A stretch of DNA of 19,723 nucleotides from CAZDOD01 sp964506935 (GCA_964506935.1 CAZDOD010000039.1:1-19723); one strand, 5' to 3'. Positions 1-7,079 are shown, numbered from the stretch's first letter. Numbers and translations: made by a program. Notes: generated from the sequence alone by a model not told the origin.

Positions 1-591
1 AAAGCCGGGCGTCCCCTTTTCTACGAGAAACCCCCCGATCCCGTCTTCGGTCTTCGCCCACACGATCGAAACATCGGCGATGCTCCCGTTGGTGATCCAC
101 ATCTTTGCACCGTTGATAACATATTCATCCCCCACCTTTTTGGCACTCGTCACCATCCCGCCGGGATCGGAGCCGTGGTCGGGCTCGGTAAGGCCAAAGC
201 ACCCCACTGCCTCGCCCTTCGCCAAGGGGGGGAGCCACCTGTCTTTCTGCTCATCGGACCCAAAAGCATATATCGGGTACATGACGAGGGAGTTCTGCAC
301 CGAGATAAAGCTCCTCAGCCCCGTGTCACCCTTCTCGAGCTCCATGCAGGCGAGCCCGTAGCAGACGTTGTTCATCCCGGCACAGCCGTAACCCTTCGTC
401 TTTATCCCGAAGAGGCCTAGCTCGGCGATCCTGGGCACTATCTCGAGGGGAAATTTCGCCTCCTCGAAGGAATCCTCGACTAGCGGCAAAAACTCATCCT
501 CGACAAATGACCTTACGGTATTTCTGACCATTATCTCTTCGGGGAACAGCATCTCTTCGATATTGTAGAAGTCAAGACCTTGATAAGACAT
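1..591 (-). CDS. Glutaryl-CoA dehydrogenase-like acyl-CoA dehydrogenase, C-terminus cut by window edge
   Basis: The first 197 residues of an FAD-dependent acyl-CoA dehydrogenase are present; the reading frame runs off position 1. The sequence follows the glutaryl-CoA dehydrogenase subfamily closely. It has LEKGDTGLRSF (residues 85-95), SVQNSLVMYPIYAFGS (97-112), the FAD signature CFGLTEPDHGSDPGG (131-145) and GAKMWITNGSIADVSIVWAK (161-180). Glu86 and Arg93 align with the Glu87 and Arg94 of human and bacterial glutaryl-CoA dehydrogenases; the Arg contacts the distal carboxylate of glutaryl-CoA. This favours a dicarboxyl-CoA or similar substrate. The catalytic Glu370 region lies outside the window, so decarboxylating and non-decarboxylating types cannot be separated. 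The start ATG follows AGGGG at a normal distance. It is the fourth gene of the short downstream unit, 14 nt after the zinc dehydrogenase. Subfamily assignment is fairly sure, exact substrate is not. Confidence 0.88.
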   Translation of the reverse strand, partial: MSYQGLDFYNIEEMLFPEEIMVRNTVRSFVEDEFLPLVEDSFEEAKFPLEIVPRIAELGLFGIKTKGYGCAGMNNVCYGLACMELEKGDTGLRSFISVQNSLVMYPIYAFGSDEQKDRWLPPLAKGEAVGCFGLTEPDHGSDPGGMVTSAKKVGDEYVINGAKMWITNGSIADVSIVWAKTEDGIGGFLVEKGTPGF

Positions 592-605
592 CTTTTTTCC
601 CCTGA

Positions 606-1652
606 CTAAAAAGTCTCTTGAGGGTTTATTACAAAGCGGATAGGGTTTCCATCTTTTTCGGCCATCTTTCTCATCCCATCATTTATATCATCGAGCGAAA
701 GGATTGCGGTGACCGAGTTTGAGAGATCTATTTTACCCTCACCTATAAGAGAAAAGATCATCTCCATCTCGTCTTTGGCGTATCCCATCGAGCCGAGGAT
801 CGAGAGCTCTTTTCCGACGAAGACACGAATCGGCGGGAGGCTTACCCTTTCCATCCCGATCCCCACGATTACGAGCCTCCCACCCCTTTTGAGTCCCTTC
901 ATGGCAGAAAGGACGACCTCGGGATTCCCGACAAACTCGATTGCGACATCGACCCCATCTCCTCCGGTTAATTCTGAGATTTTTCCATTGACATCCTCTT
1001 TTGTCGGATTTATCCCGAAATCGGCCCCTACACCCTTCGCCCTGTCTATCAGCTCGTCCTTTATGTCAACGGCGATCACCTTTTCGGCGCCAAGCGCCTT
1101 TGCAAACATCACGCCGTGGTATCCGAGGCCGCCGCACCCGAAGACCGAGACCACTTCACCGCCCCTTATCTTTGCCCTTCGGTATGTTGCGTGAAACGCC
1201 GTGGAGACGGCGTCCGAGAGTAGGGCGCCCACCTCAAACGGGATGTCATCAGGGAGGAGAAAGAGATTTTCCTCCGGCACAACGACATACTCGGCAAAAC
1301 AGCCGTCCTGAAATATCCCAAGGATCTTATTTTTCGGGCATAGATAGTCTTTTCCTGAGAGACATAAACTGCATTCTCCGCACGGGATGCCGGGGTAGAT
1401 ACCGACGCGATCGCCTACCTTCAGAACACTCACACCTTCTCCCAATTCATCGACGACCCCCGCCCCCTCGTGGCCGAGGGTGATCGGAGTAAAGAAAGTC
1501 GGGAAGAGGCCCTCGACGGCGATATGGACATCCGTGCCGCATATCCCGCAGGCGAAGACCCTGACCAAGACTTCTCCCTCTTTCGGCGTCGGCCTTTCGA
1601 TCTCTTCAATTACGAGGGGCTTTTTCGCCCCGTAAAATCGTGCTGCCCTCAT
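606..1652 (-). CDS. Zinc-dependent alcohol dehydrogenase, MDR superfamily
   Basis: This 348-residue medium-chain dehydrogenase should oxidise a hydroxyl group to a ketone or aldehyde with NAD+. The N-terminal GroES-like domain has the catalytic zinc pattern ACGICGTD (Cys38) and LGHEGAG (His61-Glu62). A structural-zinc lobe has four cysteines, Cys91, Cys94, Cys97 and Cys105. The Rossmann domain opens with VFGCGGLGYHG (170-180), and the acidic Asp196 at the end of its second strand favours NAD over NADP. Length is normal for the family and no key residue is missing. It lies 5 nt after the amidohydrolase-fold gene and 14 nt before the glutaryl-CoA-dehydrogenase-like gene. It may therefore oxidise a hydroxyacyl-CoA or cyclic hydroxy intermediate. 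A role like 6-hydroxycyclohex-1-ene-1-carbonyl-CoA dehydrogenase of benzoyl-CoA pathways is possible but cannot be shown here. Confidence 0.92.
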   Translation of the reverse strand: MRAARFYGAKKPLVIEEIERPTPKEGEVLVRVFACGICGTDVHIAVEGLFPTFFTPITLGHEGAGVVDELGEGVSVLKVGDRVGIYPGIPCGECSLCLSGKDYLCPKNKILGIFQDGCFAEYVVVPEENLFLLPDDIPFEVGALLSDAVSTAFHATYRRAKIRGGEVVSVFGCGGLGYHGVMFAKALGAEKVIAVDIKDELIDRAKGVGADFGINPTKEDVNGKISELTGGDGVDVAIEFVGNPEVVLSAMKGLKRGGRLVIVGIGMERVSLPPIRVFVGKELSILGSMGYAKDEMEMIFSLIGEGKIDLSNSVTAILSLDDINDGMRKMAEKDGNPIRFVINPQETF

Positions 1653-1657
1653 AGCAA

Positions 1658-2509
1658 CTATACCTCAAGCTTATATGCCCTTATAACATTTTCCCGCAGA
1701 AATTTTTTCTTAGATACGTCATTTAGCCCTAGATCCTCGACCTCCTTTATCGTCCTGTCGTAAGAGAGGAGGGGATAGTCGGTGCCATATAACGCCTTGT
1801 CCTGACCGTAGGTATTTATGAAGTTTACGAACGACTTCGGAAAGTGTCTCGGCGTGCGGGCGCTCGTTTCGATATAGACGTTCGGATGCTTCCAAGCTAG
1901 TACCATCATCTCCTCGTGCCACGGCTGTCCGAGGTGGCAACCGACGAAATTGACCTCCGGAAACGATAGTGCCACCTCATCTAGATATATCGGCCTTCCA
2001 GGCTCGGAAGGGAGTAGGGGGCCGGTGTGTCCGACCTGAATCGCCACCTGAACGTCGAGCTCGGCACACTTGGCGTATATCGGCCAGTACATCTTTGCAT
2101 TGGGCGGGCTCCCGACCATCCCGTCGCCGTAGGCGTAAGGTTCGAGCCTGAGTATCCTGATACCGAGATCATTTACCATATACTCGAGGTCCCTTATCGC
2201 CTTCATGGGTTTCTGCATCGGGTTTATCGTCCCCGACCCGATAAATCGCTTGGGATGTTTTTTTACGGCGTCCGCCACCATCTCATTCGTGATATGCACC
2301 GGGCCGAACTCGAAGGCGGTCAGGATACAGTACTCCACATCGTTTATGTCCATCTCCTCGATCATCTCCTCGGCGCTGTATCCGCCCTCCAGCCTCTCGA
2401 GCGTTCCATACATCTTGAATATGTGCCTGATCGATTCGGGCCATTTGAAACTCGGGTCTTTCCCCATGAGTCCGCCCCAGGCGTCGATTGCTCCGATCTT
2501 AAATGCCAT
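1658..2509 (-). CDS. Amidohydrolase-2 family TIM-barrel protein lacking the HxH motif
   Basis: A 283-residue protein of the amidohydrolase-related (PF04909-type) family, which contains hydrolases, lactonases and non-oxidative decarboxylases. Family hallmarks visible are QVGHTG and GCHLGQPWHEEM (His ligands of strands 5 and 6), a middle segment HPNVYIETSA, and LYGTDYPLL with the strand-8 Asp. The strand-1 motif, normally Asp-x-His-x-His, reads IDAWGG here, so both of its metal-binding histidines are absent (Trp11 and Gly13 from the chosen start). The protein may bind one metal differently or work without one. The start chosen is the ATG at 2509, because AAAGGGGG lies 8 nt upstream of it. A longer reading frame from 2536 would overlap the preceding stop and has no such site. 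It sits between an acyl-CoA dehydrogenase and a zinc dehydrogenase; substrate unknown. Confidence 0.85.
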   Translation of the reverse strand: MAFKIGAIDAWGGLMGKDPSFKWPESIRHIFKMYGTLERLEGGYSAEEMIEEMDINDVEYCILTAFEFGPVHITNEMVADAVKKHPKRFIGSGTINPMQKPMKAIRDLEYMVNDLGIRILRLEPYAYGDGMVGSPPNAKMYWPIYAKCAELDVQVAIQVGHTGPLLPSEPGRPIYLDEVALSFPEVNFVGCHLGQPWHEEMMVLAWKHPNVYIETSARTPRHFPKSFVNFINTYGQDKALYGTDYPLLSYDRTIKEVEDLGLNDVSKKKFLRENVIRAYKLEV

Positions 2510-2517
2510 CTTATATA

Positions 2518-2525
2518 CCCCCTTT
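2518..2525 (-). promoter_or_regulatory. Ribosome binding site fixing the start at 2509
   Basis: The minus strand reads AAAGGGGG followed by 8 nt and then ATG at 2509. It lies just after the TGA of the upstream acyl-CoA dehydrogenase (2531-2529). It supports the shorter start of the amidohydrolase-fold protein over the in-frame ATG at 2536. Confidence 0.7.
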
Positions 2526-2528
2526 ATC

Positions 2529-3680
2529 TCAGACATCGATTGAAAAGCGAGTTACGATCTCTCTCATGATCTCGCTCGTACCGGCACCAACTGTAAAGCC
2601 AGAGACCTCCCTGTATATGCGTGAGACCTCGTATTCATCCATGATCCCGTAGCCGCCGAATATCTGCATGCACTCGGCCGCAACCTTTTTGGCGTTCTCG
2701 GTTACGAATATCTTTGCGGTGGAGATCTCGGAATGGGCGTTACCCGTCTTGACGAATCTGTCGACGGCGTAATATGTGATGAGCTTTGAGGCGACTATAG
2801 TGGTCAAGACGTCCGCAAGCCTGTGTCTCCAAACCTGATGCTTAATAATCGGCTTTCCGAATACCTCACGCTCCTGGGCATACTTCACGGCATCCTCATA
2901 GGCGATCTGTATCATACCCACTACAAAGAAGGTGACCACGAGCCTCTCGCCCTGGAAATGGTCCAATATATATCCGAAGCCGTTTCCCTCTTCACCGAGA
3001 AGATACCTCTGAGGTATCTTGCAGTCATCGAAAAAGATCTCAGAGGTGTGGCTCGTGTTGGCGGCGATCTTTTTTAGAGACTTCCCTACGGCGAAACCCT
3101 TGACATCGGTGGGGAGGATTACGAGGCTTAAACCGCCGGGGCCTTCACTACCCGTCCTTACGGCGAGGGTTACAAAATTGGCTATGTTGCCGTTCGTGAT
3201 AAAGGTCTTAGATCCGTTTATAACATAGTCGCCCCCAACTTTCTTGGCGGTCGTTTTGATACCCCCAACATTGGAGCCGAAGTCAGGTTCCGTAACGCCG
3301 AGGGCCGCTATCTTTTCGCCGGCGATTGCGGGCATGAGAAACTCCTGTTTCTGTTCCTCGGTCCCAACGTCGTCTATGACCCCTATTGCGAACTCAGAGT
3401 GGGCAAGCATATCCACGGGCAGTCCGACCATACCGGAGCGCATCAGCTCCTCACACAGGATACAGGTATACCAATAGTCGAGATCCGTCCCGCCGTATCG
3501 TTCGGGGAACCTTATCCCCAGAAAGCCCATTTCAGCAAATTCCTTGAAGACATCCCTGGGATAGTCGCACCTTTCTTCCCACTCCTTTGCGTGGGGTTTG
3601 AGACGTCCTTCGGCGAACTTCCTCACGGTCTGTCTGAAGAGCTCGTGGTCTTCATTAAAATATATTGAAAAGTCAAACAT
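2529..3680 (-). CDS. Acyl-CoA dehydrogenase with isovaleryl-CoA-dehydrogenase-type catalytic base
   Basis: A full-length 383-residue flavoenzyme expected to make a 2,3-enoyl-CoA and pass electrons to ETF; no etf genes are in this window. Signature 1 is LGVTEPDFGSN (127-137), and signature 2 is the segment 339-358 beginning QIFGGYGIMDEYE. The usual catalytic Glu before Gly-Thr-Ser near the C-terminus is absent: the sequence is VGAGTSE with Ala366. Instead, QGERLV (243-248) supplies Glu245, matching the helix-G base of isovaleryl-CoA and long-chain acyl-CoA dehydrogenases, whose C-terminal motif is also GAGTSE. This points to a branched or bulky acyl-CoA substrate. The start ATG follows AGAGGTGA at 5 nt. 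It is the first gene of the unit downstream of the TetR terminator, and its own promoter should lie in 3681-3842. Confidence 0.93.
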   Translation of the reverse strand: MFDFSIYFNEDHELFRQTVRKFAEGRLKPHAKEWEERCDYPRDVFKEFAEMGFLGIRFPERYGGTDLDYWYTCILCEELMRSGMVGLPVDMLAHSEFAIGVIDDVGTEEQKQEFLMPAIAGEKIAALGVTEPDFGSNVGGIKTTAKKVGGDYVINGSKTFITNGNIANFVTLAVRTGSEGPGGLSLVILPTDVKGFAVGKSLKKIAANTSHTSEIFFDDCKIPQRYLLGEEGNGFGYILDHFQGERLVVTFFVVGMIQIAYEDAVKYAQEREVFGKPIIKHQVWRHRLADVLTTIVASKLITYYAVDRFVKTGNAHSEISTAKIFVTENAKKVAAECMQIFGGYGIMDEYEVSRIYREVSGFTVGAGTSEIMREIVTRFSIDV

Positions 3681-3842
3681 TTTTTCACCTCTACCCCAAA
3701 ATCTAAAACAGTTTCAAAAACACCCATCAGATTGGGCCGAAAGAGGGGCTAATTCGAGATGGGATTACTTCAAAAACCTCATAAACTCATTTCTGAACTA
3801 ATTACCATAATACTTTTATCGTTTTTTAGTCATTTTTCAGTT
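3681..3842 (-). promoter_or_regulatory. Intergenic leader expected to hold the promoter of the second unit
   Basis: This AT-rich stretch lies between the TetR terminator and the acyl-CoA dehydrogenase start. Since the terminator should stop read-through, the 3680 gene needs its own promoter here. The best candidate on the minus strand is ATGACT (3828-3833), a 15-nt spacer, and TATTAT (3807-3812). The match is weak and the spacer short. No clear operator dyad like the one before the TetR gene was found. Confidence 0.35.
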
Positions 3843-3885
3843 AAAAAAATGGAAGAAATAAAAGGGTAAATATTTTACTTCTTCC
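3843..3885 (-). terminator. Intrinsic terminator of the TetR transcript, stem includes the stop codon
   Basis: On the minus strand GGAAGAAGTAAAA (3885-3873) can pair with TTTTATTTCTTCC (3863-3851) across a 9-nt loop. This makes a 13-bp stem with one G-U pair, followed directly by A and seven T (3849-3843). The 5' arm contains the last two codons and the TAA of the TetR gene. It should separate the large operon plus regulator from the genes starting at 3680. Confidence 0.78.
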
Positions 3886-4465
3886 TTATCCCATAACCCA
3901 GAAGGTTATTCATGATTTTGAGCATCTCCTTGAAGGGATACTTTTTATCGGGGGAGAACTCCTTTATGACGAGAAAAAGCCCAAAGTGATACAAGAGATA
4001 TGACACCTTGTTTAGGTCGAGATCCTCCCTTACCTCCCCCTCTTCAACACCCTTTTCGAGGAGCTTTTTTATCAGCGCAACGATCTCCTTTTCCTGTATC
4101 TTCTGTCCCTCCATAGCTACATAAGGGAGGACCATCTCATCATCACCCACCAGGGTGCTTTTCAGGAAGTTGTTGTTTGAATAGTAATCTACAGTGATAT
4201 AAAAGAGCTTCCTTATCTTCTCGCCCACCCCGACATCGTCGCTTATAATGTCGGAGAAGAGATCGGTAAAAATCCTGAGCTCCTCTTCAACAAGCTTCTT
4301 ATATATATCCGTTTTGTTGTCGAAGTAGAGATAGATAGTCCCCTTCGCAATGCGGGCGTCGTTGGCTATCTCCTCGATAGTAGTCTTTTTGAATCCGAAT
4401 CTGTTGAACCTCTTGAGGGCCGTGTCCAAAATCAGCTTTTCCTTTTCTTCCGAGGAGTGTTTCAT
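3875..4465 (-). CDS. TetR/AcrR-family transcriptional regulator
   Basis: A 196-residue one-component repressor. The N-terminal DNA-binding domain is typical: ILDTALKRFNRFGFKKTTI leads into the helix-turn-helix EEIANDARIAKGTIYLYF (about residues 31-48), followed by NKTDIYKKLVEEE. The C-terminal two-thirds is a helical ligand-binding domain without a recognisable signature, as usual. The start chosen is ATG at 4465 because AAAGGTGG lies 5 nt upstream; an in-frame TTG at 4483 has no such site. It sits downstream of the fourteen-gene CoA-ester operon and upstream of the second unit. A role as local repressor released by an acyl-CoA intermediate is therefore likely by analogy with other TetR regulators in such clusters. 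A dyad over its own promoter suggests autoregulation. Confidence 0.93.
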   Translation of the reverse strand: MKHSSEEKEKLILDTALKRFNRFGFKKTTIEEIANDARIAKGTIYLYFDNKTDIYKKLVEEELRIFTDLFSDIISDDVGVGEKIRKLFYITVDYYSNNNFLKSTLVGDDEMVLPYVAMEGQKIQEKEIVALIKKLLEKGVEEGEVREDLDLNKVSYLLYHFGLFLVIKEFSPDKKYPFKEMLKIMNNLLGYGIRKK

Positions 4466-4470
4466 CGATA

Positions 4471-4478
4471 CCACCTTT
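4471..4478 (-). promoter_or_regulatory. Ribosome binding site fixing the TetR start at 4465
   Basis: The minus strand reads AAAGGTGG, then 5 nt, then ATG at 4465. It lies inside the stretch that would be coding if the upstream TTG at 4483 were used, so it favours the ATG. Confidence 0.65.
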
Positions 4479-4497
4479 ATCAATATCTATTTGTTAT

Positions 4498-4526
4498 ATT
4501 ATCCACTGATTTTGCAACGATTGCAA
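4498..4526 (-). promoter_or_regulatory. Predicted promoter of the TetR gene
   Basis: Minus strand: -35-like TTGCAA (4526-4521), a 17-nt spacer, and -10-like GATAAT (4503-4498). Transcription would begin about 25-30 nt before the ATG. The -35 hexamer is one arm of the dyad at 4512-4526. This gives the regulator expression independent of the large operon, although read-through from the acyl-CoA synthetase is also possible because no terminator is evident in 4527-4563. Confidence 0.5.
4512..4526. promoter_or_regulatory. Candidate TetR operator dyad
   Basis: TTGCAACGATTGCAA consists of two TTGCAA arms, each self-complementary, separated by three bases. The arms form an inverted repeat of a size usual for TetR-family operators. 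It overlaps the -35 and spacer of the predicted TetR promoter, the position expected for autorepression. A full second copy was not found in the other intergenic regions. Confidence 0.45.
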
Positions 4527-4563
4527 CCCTTTGTAAAAAAGAAAATCGTCTCCGGTAAACACA

Positions 4564-6240
4564 CTACTTTTTCTCCTTTTTGGCTATTTCCTCGTCTCTG
4601 AGTTTTTTCCTCAAGACCTTTCCCACCGCCGTCACAGGCAGCTCTTCTTTGAATTCGATGATTTTTGGGACCTTGTATGCCGCAAGATTCTCCTTACAGT
4701 ATTTGATGATCTCGTCTGTGGTCGCCGTCTCTCCTTCTCTCAACTGGATAAACGCCTTGACAGTCTCCCCCCTGTATGCATCGGGGATTCCGACGGCACA
4801 GGCGTTTTGTATCTTCGGGTGTGCATAGAGGACCTCGTCTATCTCCCTCGGATATATGTTGTATCCGCNNNNNNNNNNCATATCCTTCTTCCTGTCAGCT
4901 ACATAGAAGAATCCCTCCTCATCCATCTTCCCGATATCCCCTGTATAGAGCCATCCGTCCCTCAGGGCCTCCTTTGTGGACTTTGGATTGTTCCAGTACC
5001 CCTTCATAACCTGCGGGCCCTTTACACAGATCTCTCCCAACTCGCCAATGGGCATCTCTTTTTTGCCCGTCTTTATGTCCATTATCTTCGCCTGTGTGTA
5101 GAGCTTCGGGACGCCGACGCTTCCGGGTTTCCGCGGGCCTCCGATGGTATTGGCATGGGTTACCGGTGAGGCCTCGGTGAGGCCGTATCCCTCGACGATC
5201 TTTCCGCCCGTGATATCCTCAAACTTCTTCATGACGTCAACGGGCATCGGGGCGGCTCCGGAGAAACAACCCTTGAGTGAATCTATCTTGAATTTTTTCA
5301 ACTGGGGATGGTTGAGAAGGGCGACGTACATCGTCGGGACTCCGGGGAAGTAATTTACCCTGTACTTTGAGATAGCCTTTATCAACATATCGGCATCGAA
5401 GCGGGGGATCAGGATAATCGTGTCGCCCATATACGTTGCCATGCACAGGGCAAGGGTCATGCCGTATGCGTGGAAAAAGGGCATAAGGGCGACAAAGATC
5501 TCTTTGCCGTGCACGGAATTTGCGAATATGCTCTCGGTCTGCCGCATATTGAAGGCGAGATTCTTGTGGGTCAACATCACCCCCTTCGGGAGACCGGTAG
5601 TTGCCGATGTGTACTGGATTGCAATCAGGTCAGAAAGTTCAAGCTTCACCTTCGAAGCCATTGGGGAGTGCCCAGCTATGAGATCGACAAAATCGTATTC
5701 GTTCTTATCTGGCTCAAATTTGGGCCACATTCCATCCTTTTTCGCCTTGATCTTATAGAAGGGTTTTTTAAGGCCGGGGAGGTAATCAATGATCCCGCCG
5801 TAGATGAATTTTTCGATCTTCGTGCCCTCAGACGCCTTTCTTATCCTGTCCCTCAACAGGTTTAAGGCTATATAGACTTTCGCCCCCGAATCATCGAGGA
5901 TATATTTGATTTCTCTCTCGACCAAGAGGGGATTGATCTGCACCATGATAGCCCCCGTCTTTGCCGTGGCAAAAAAGCTTATGGCCGAATGTGGTATGTT
6001 AGGAAACGAGATGGCCACCCTGTCGCCCTTTTTTACTCCGAGCTTAATCAGTTCCGTTGAGAGGCGGTCTACCATATCGCTAAATTCACTGTAGGTTATT
6101 TTTTTGCCCATGAATATAAGAGCGACATTGTCAGGATATTTTTTTACCGATTCTTCGAAATACTCGACGACATTTTTATCGTCGTATTCAAAATGCTTAA
6201 AATGGTTTCCATCGTGCACCCACTTCCAAGGCTCTTTCAT
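4564..6240 (-). CDS. Acyl-CoA synthetase (AMP-forming, FadD-like), with assembly gap
   Basis: A 558-residue ANL-superfamily ligase that adenylates a carboxylic acid and transfers it to CoA. Motifs in order: P-loop YTSATTGLPKG (210-220), where Ala213 replaces the usual Gly; GYGLTEASP (351-359); GWLYTGDIG (429-437); hinge DRKKDM (449-454); GYNIYPREIDEV (459-470); and the catalytic Lys541 in AVGKVLRKKLR. Ten N bases (4869-4878) hide residues 455-458. The frame stays open, and the number of missing residues equals what the family has between DRKKDM and GYN, so the gene is probably intact. Length matches long-chain fatty-acyl and aryl CoA ligases; the chain-length pocket cannot be read. The start has a G-rich site upstream. 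It is the last gene of the large operon, 34 nt after the PaaG-like gene. Confidence 0.92.
   Translation of the reverse strand: MKEPWKWVHDGNHFKHFEYDDKNVVEYFEESVKKYPDNVALIFMGKKITYSEFSDMVDRLSTELIKLGVKKGDRVAISFPNIPHSAISFFATAKTGAIMVQINPLLVEREIKYILDDSGAKVYIALNLLRDRIRKASEGTKIEKFIYGGIIDYLPGLKKPFYKIKAKKDGMWPKFEPDKNEYDFVDLIAGHSPMASKVKLELSDLIAIQYTSATTGLPKGVMLTHKNLAFNMRQTESIFANSVHGKEIFVALMPFFHAYGMTLALCMATYMGDTIILIPRFDADMLIKAISKYRVNYFPGVPTMYVALLNHPQLKKFKIDSLKGCFSGAAPMPVDVMKKFEDITGGKIVEGYGLTEASPVTHANTIGGPRKPGSVGVPKLYTQAKIMDIKTGKKEMPIGELGEICVKGPQVMKGYWNNPKSTKEALRDGWLYTGDIGKMDEEGFFYVADRKKDMXXXXGYNIYPREIDEVLYAHPKIQNACAVGIPDAYRGETVKAFIQLREGETATTDEIIKYCKENLAAYKVPKIIEFKEELPVTAVGKVLRKKLRDEEIAKKEKK
4869..4878. other. 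Assembly gap (10 N) inside the acyl-CoA synthetase gene
   Basis: Ten undetermined bases interrupt the hinge-motif region of the ligase. Both flanks translate in the same frame and into adjacent conserved motifs, so the estimated gap length appears right. Confidence 0.99.
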
Positions 6241-6274
6241 GACTGCCCCCCGTAAAAACTATTAATATATTATA

Positions 6275-7066
6275 CTATTCACCTCTGAATTCAGGTTCAC
6301 GCCTTTCCAATAATGCCCGTATCCCTTCCTTAAAATCATCCGTCCCAGTAAGCAACGCCTGTGCCTTTCCCTCGATATCGAGAAAGGCCTGATAGTCGAT
6401 ACCATAGGAGGTGTGCATCAACGCCTTTGCCTGAGCGAAGGCCAGCGGAGGATTCGATGCCATGGCGAGTGCGATCTTTTGTGCCTCCTTCTCAAGCTCG
6501 TCCTCCTTAATCACAAAATTTACGAGTCCCAATTCCAACGCCAATTCGGCGTCTATCGTCTTTGCCGAAAACAGGATCTCTTTTGCCCTCCTCATCCCGA
6601 TTATCCTCGGCAGGATGTAGAGGAGTCCAAAGTCGGGTATAAGACCGATCCTCATAAAGGCGGGAACAAACCTTGCGACTTCGCTCGCTATTACCATATC
6701 GGCCGACAGTGCAAGCCCCATCCCGGCTCCGGCAGCGGTGCCGTTGACGGCCGAGATGTATGGCTTTTCGAGCGAAAAAAGCCTTTTCGCCAAAAGGCTA
6801 CCCCTCCCGAATCTTTTAGCGGCTTCTCCCGCTGATATACCTTTTGCGTAGTTCTTTACGTCGCCTCCCGCCGAAAACGCCTTTCCCTGACCGGTTATGA
6901 CGAGCGCCCTGATACTGTCTTCCTTCCTCAGCTTTTCGATTAGATCCAAGAGGTCCGATACCATCTCGGGGCTAAGCGCGTTCATATGGTCGGGTCTGTT
7001 GAGGATCGCCCACAGGATGCTATCCCTCATCTCGATCTTTACGGTATCATATTCTGAAATTTTCAT
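6275..7066 (-). CDS. Crotonase-fold enoyl-CoA isomerase, PaaG-like
   Basis: A 263-residue crotonase-superfamily enzyme. The oxyanion-hole segments are FSAGGDVK (64-71) and GTAAGAGMG (109-117). The two glutamates that define enoyl-CoA hydratases (Glu144 and Glu164 of rat mitochondrial crotonase) align with Gly117 and Ala136, so hydration is unlikely. Instead it carries IGLIPDFG with Asp145 and a following LPRIIGMRRAKEI. This resembles PaaG, the 1,2-epoxyphenylacetyl-CoA isomerase that also shifts enoyl-CoA double bonds with an Asp at this site. I infer a delta3/delta2-enoyl-CoA isomerase or related double-bond-shifting role. The start follows AGAGGA at 8 nt. It lies 13 nt after BKACE and 34 nt before the synthetase. 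The superfamily is certain; isomerase rather than hydratase is a residue-based inference. Confidence 0.88.
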   Translation of the reverse strand: MKISEYDTVKIEMRDSILWAILNRPDHMNALSPEMVSDLLDLIEKLRKEDSIRALVITGQGKAFSAGGDVKNYAKGISAGEAAKRFGRGSLLAKRLFSLEKPYISAVNGTAAGAGMGLALSADMVIASEVARFVPAFMRIGLIPDFGLLYILPRIIGMRRAKEILFSAKTIDAELALELGLVNFVIKEDELEKEAQKIALAMASNPPLAFAQAKALMHTSYGIDYQAFLDIEGKAQALLTGTDDFKEGIRALLERREPEFRGE

Positions 7067-7079
7067 AAATCTAAATCCT

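Noticed and set aside
709..1763. Long plus-strand open frames opposite the zinc dehydrogenase
   Set aside because: They are antisense shadows of a clearly recognisable gene with complete motifs; their translations are low-complexity and lack ribosome sites.
4527..4563. Possible terminator after the acyl-CoA synthetase
   Set aside because: A T-rich run is present (TTTTCTTTTTT on the minus strand) but no stable stem precedes it; read-through into the TetR gene remains possible.
5420..5865. Plus-strand frames opposite the acyl-CoA synthetase
   Set aside because: The synthetase has full ANL motifs on the minus strand; these frames are overlapping shadows.
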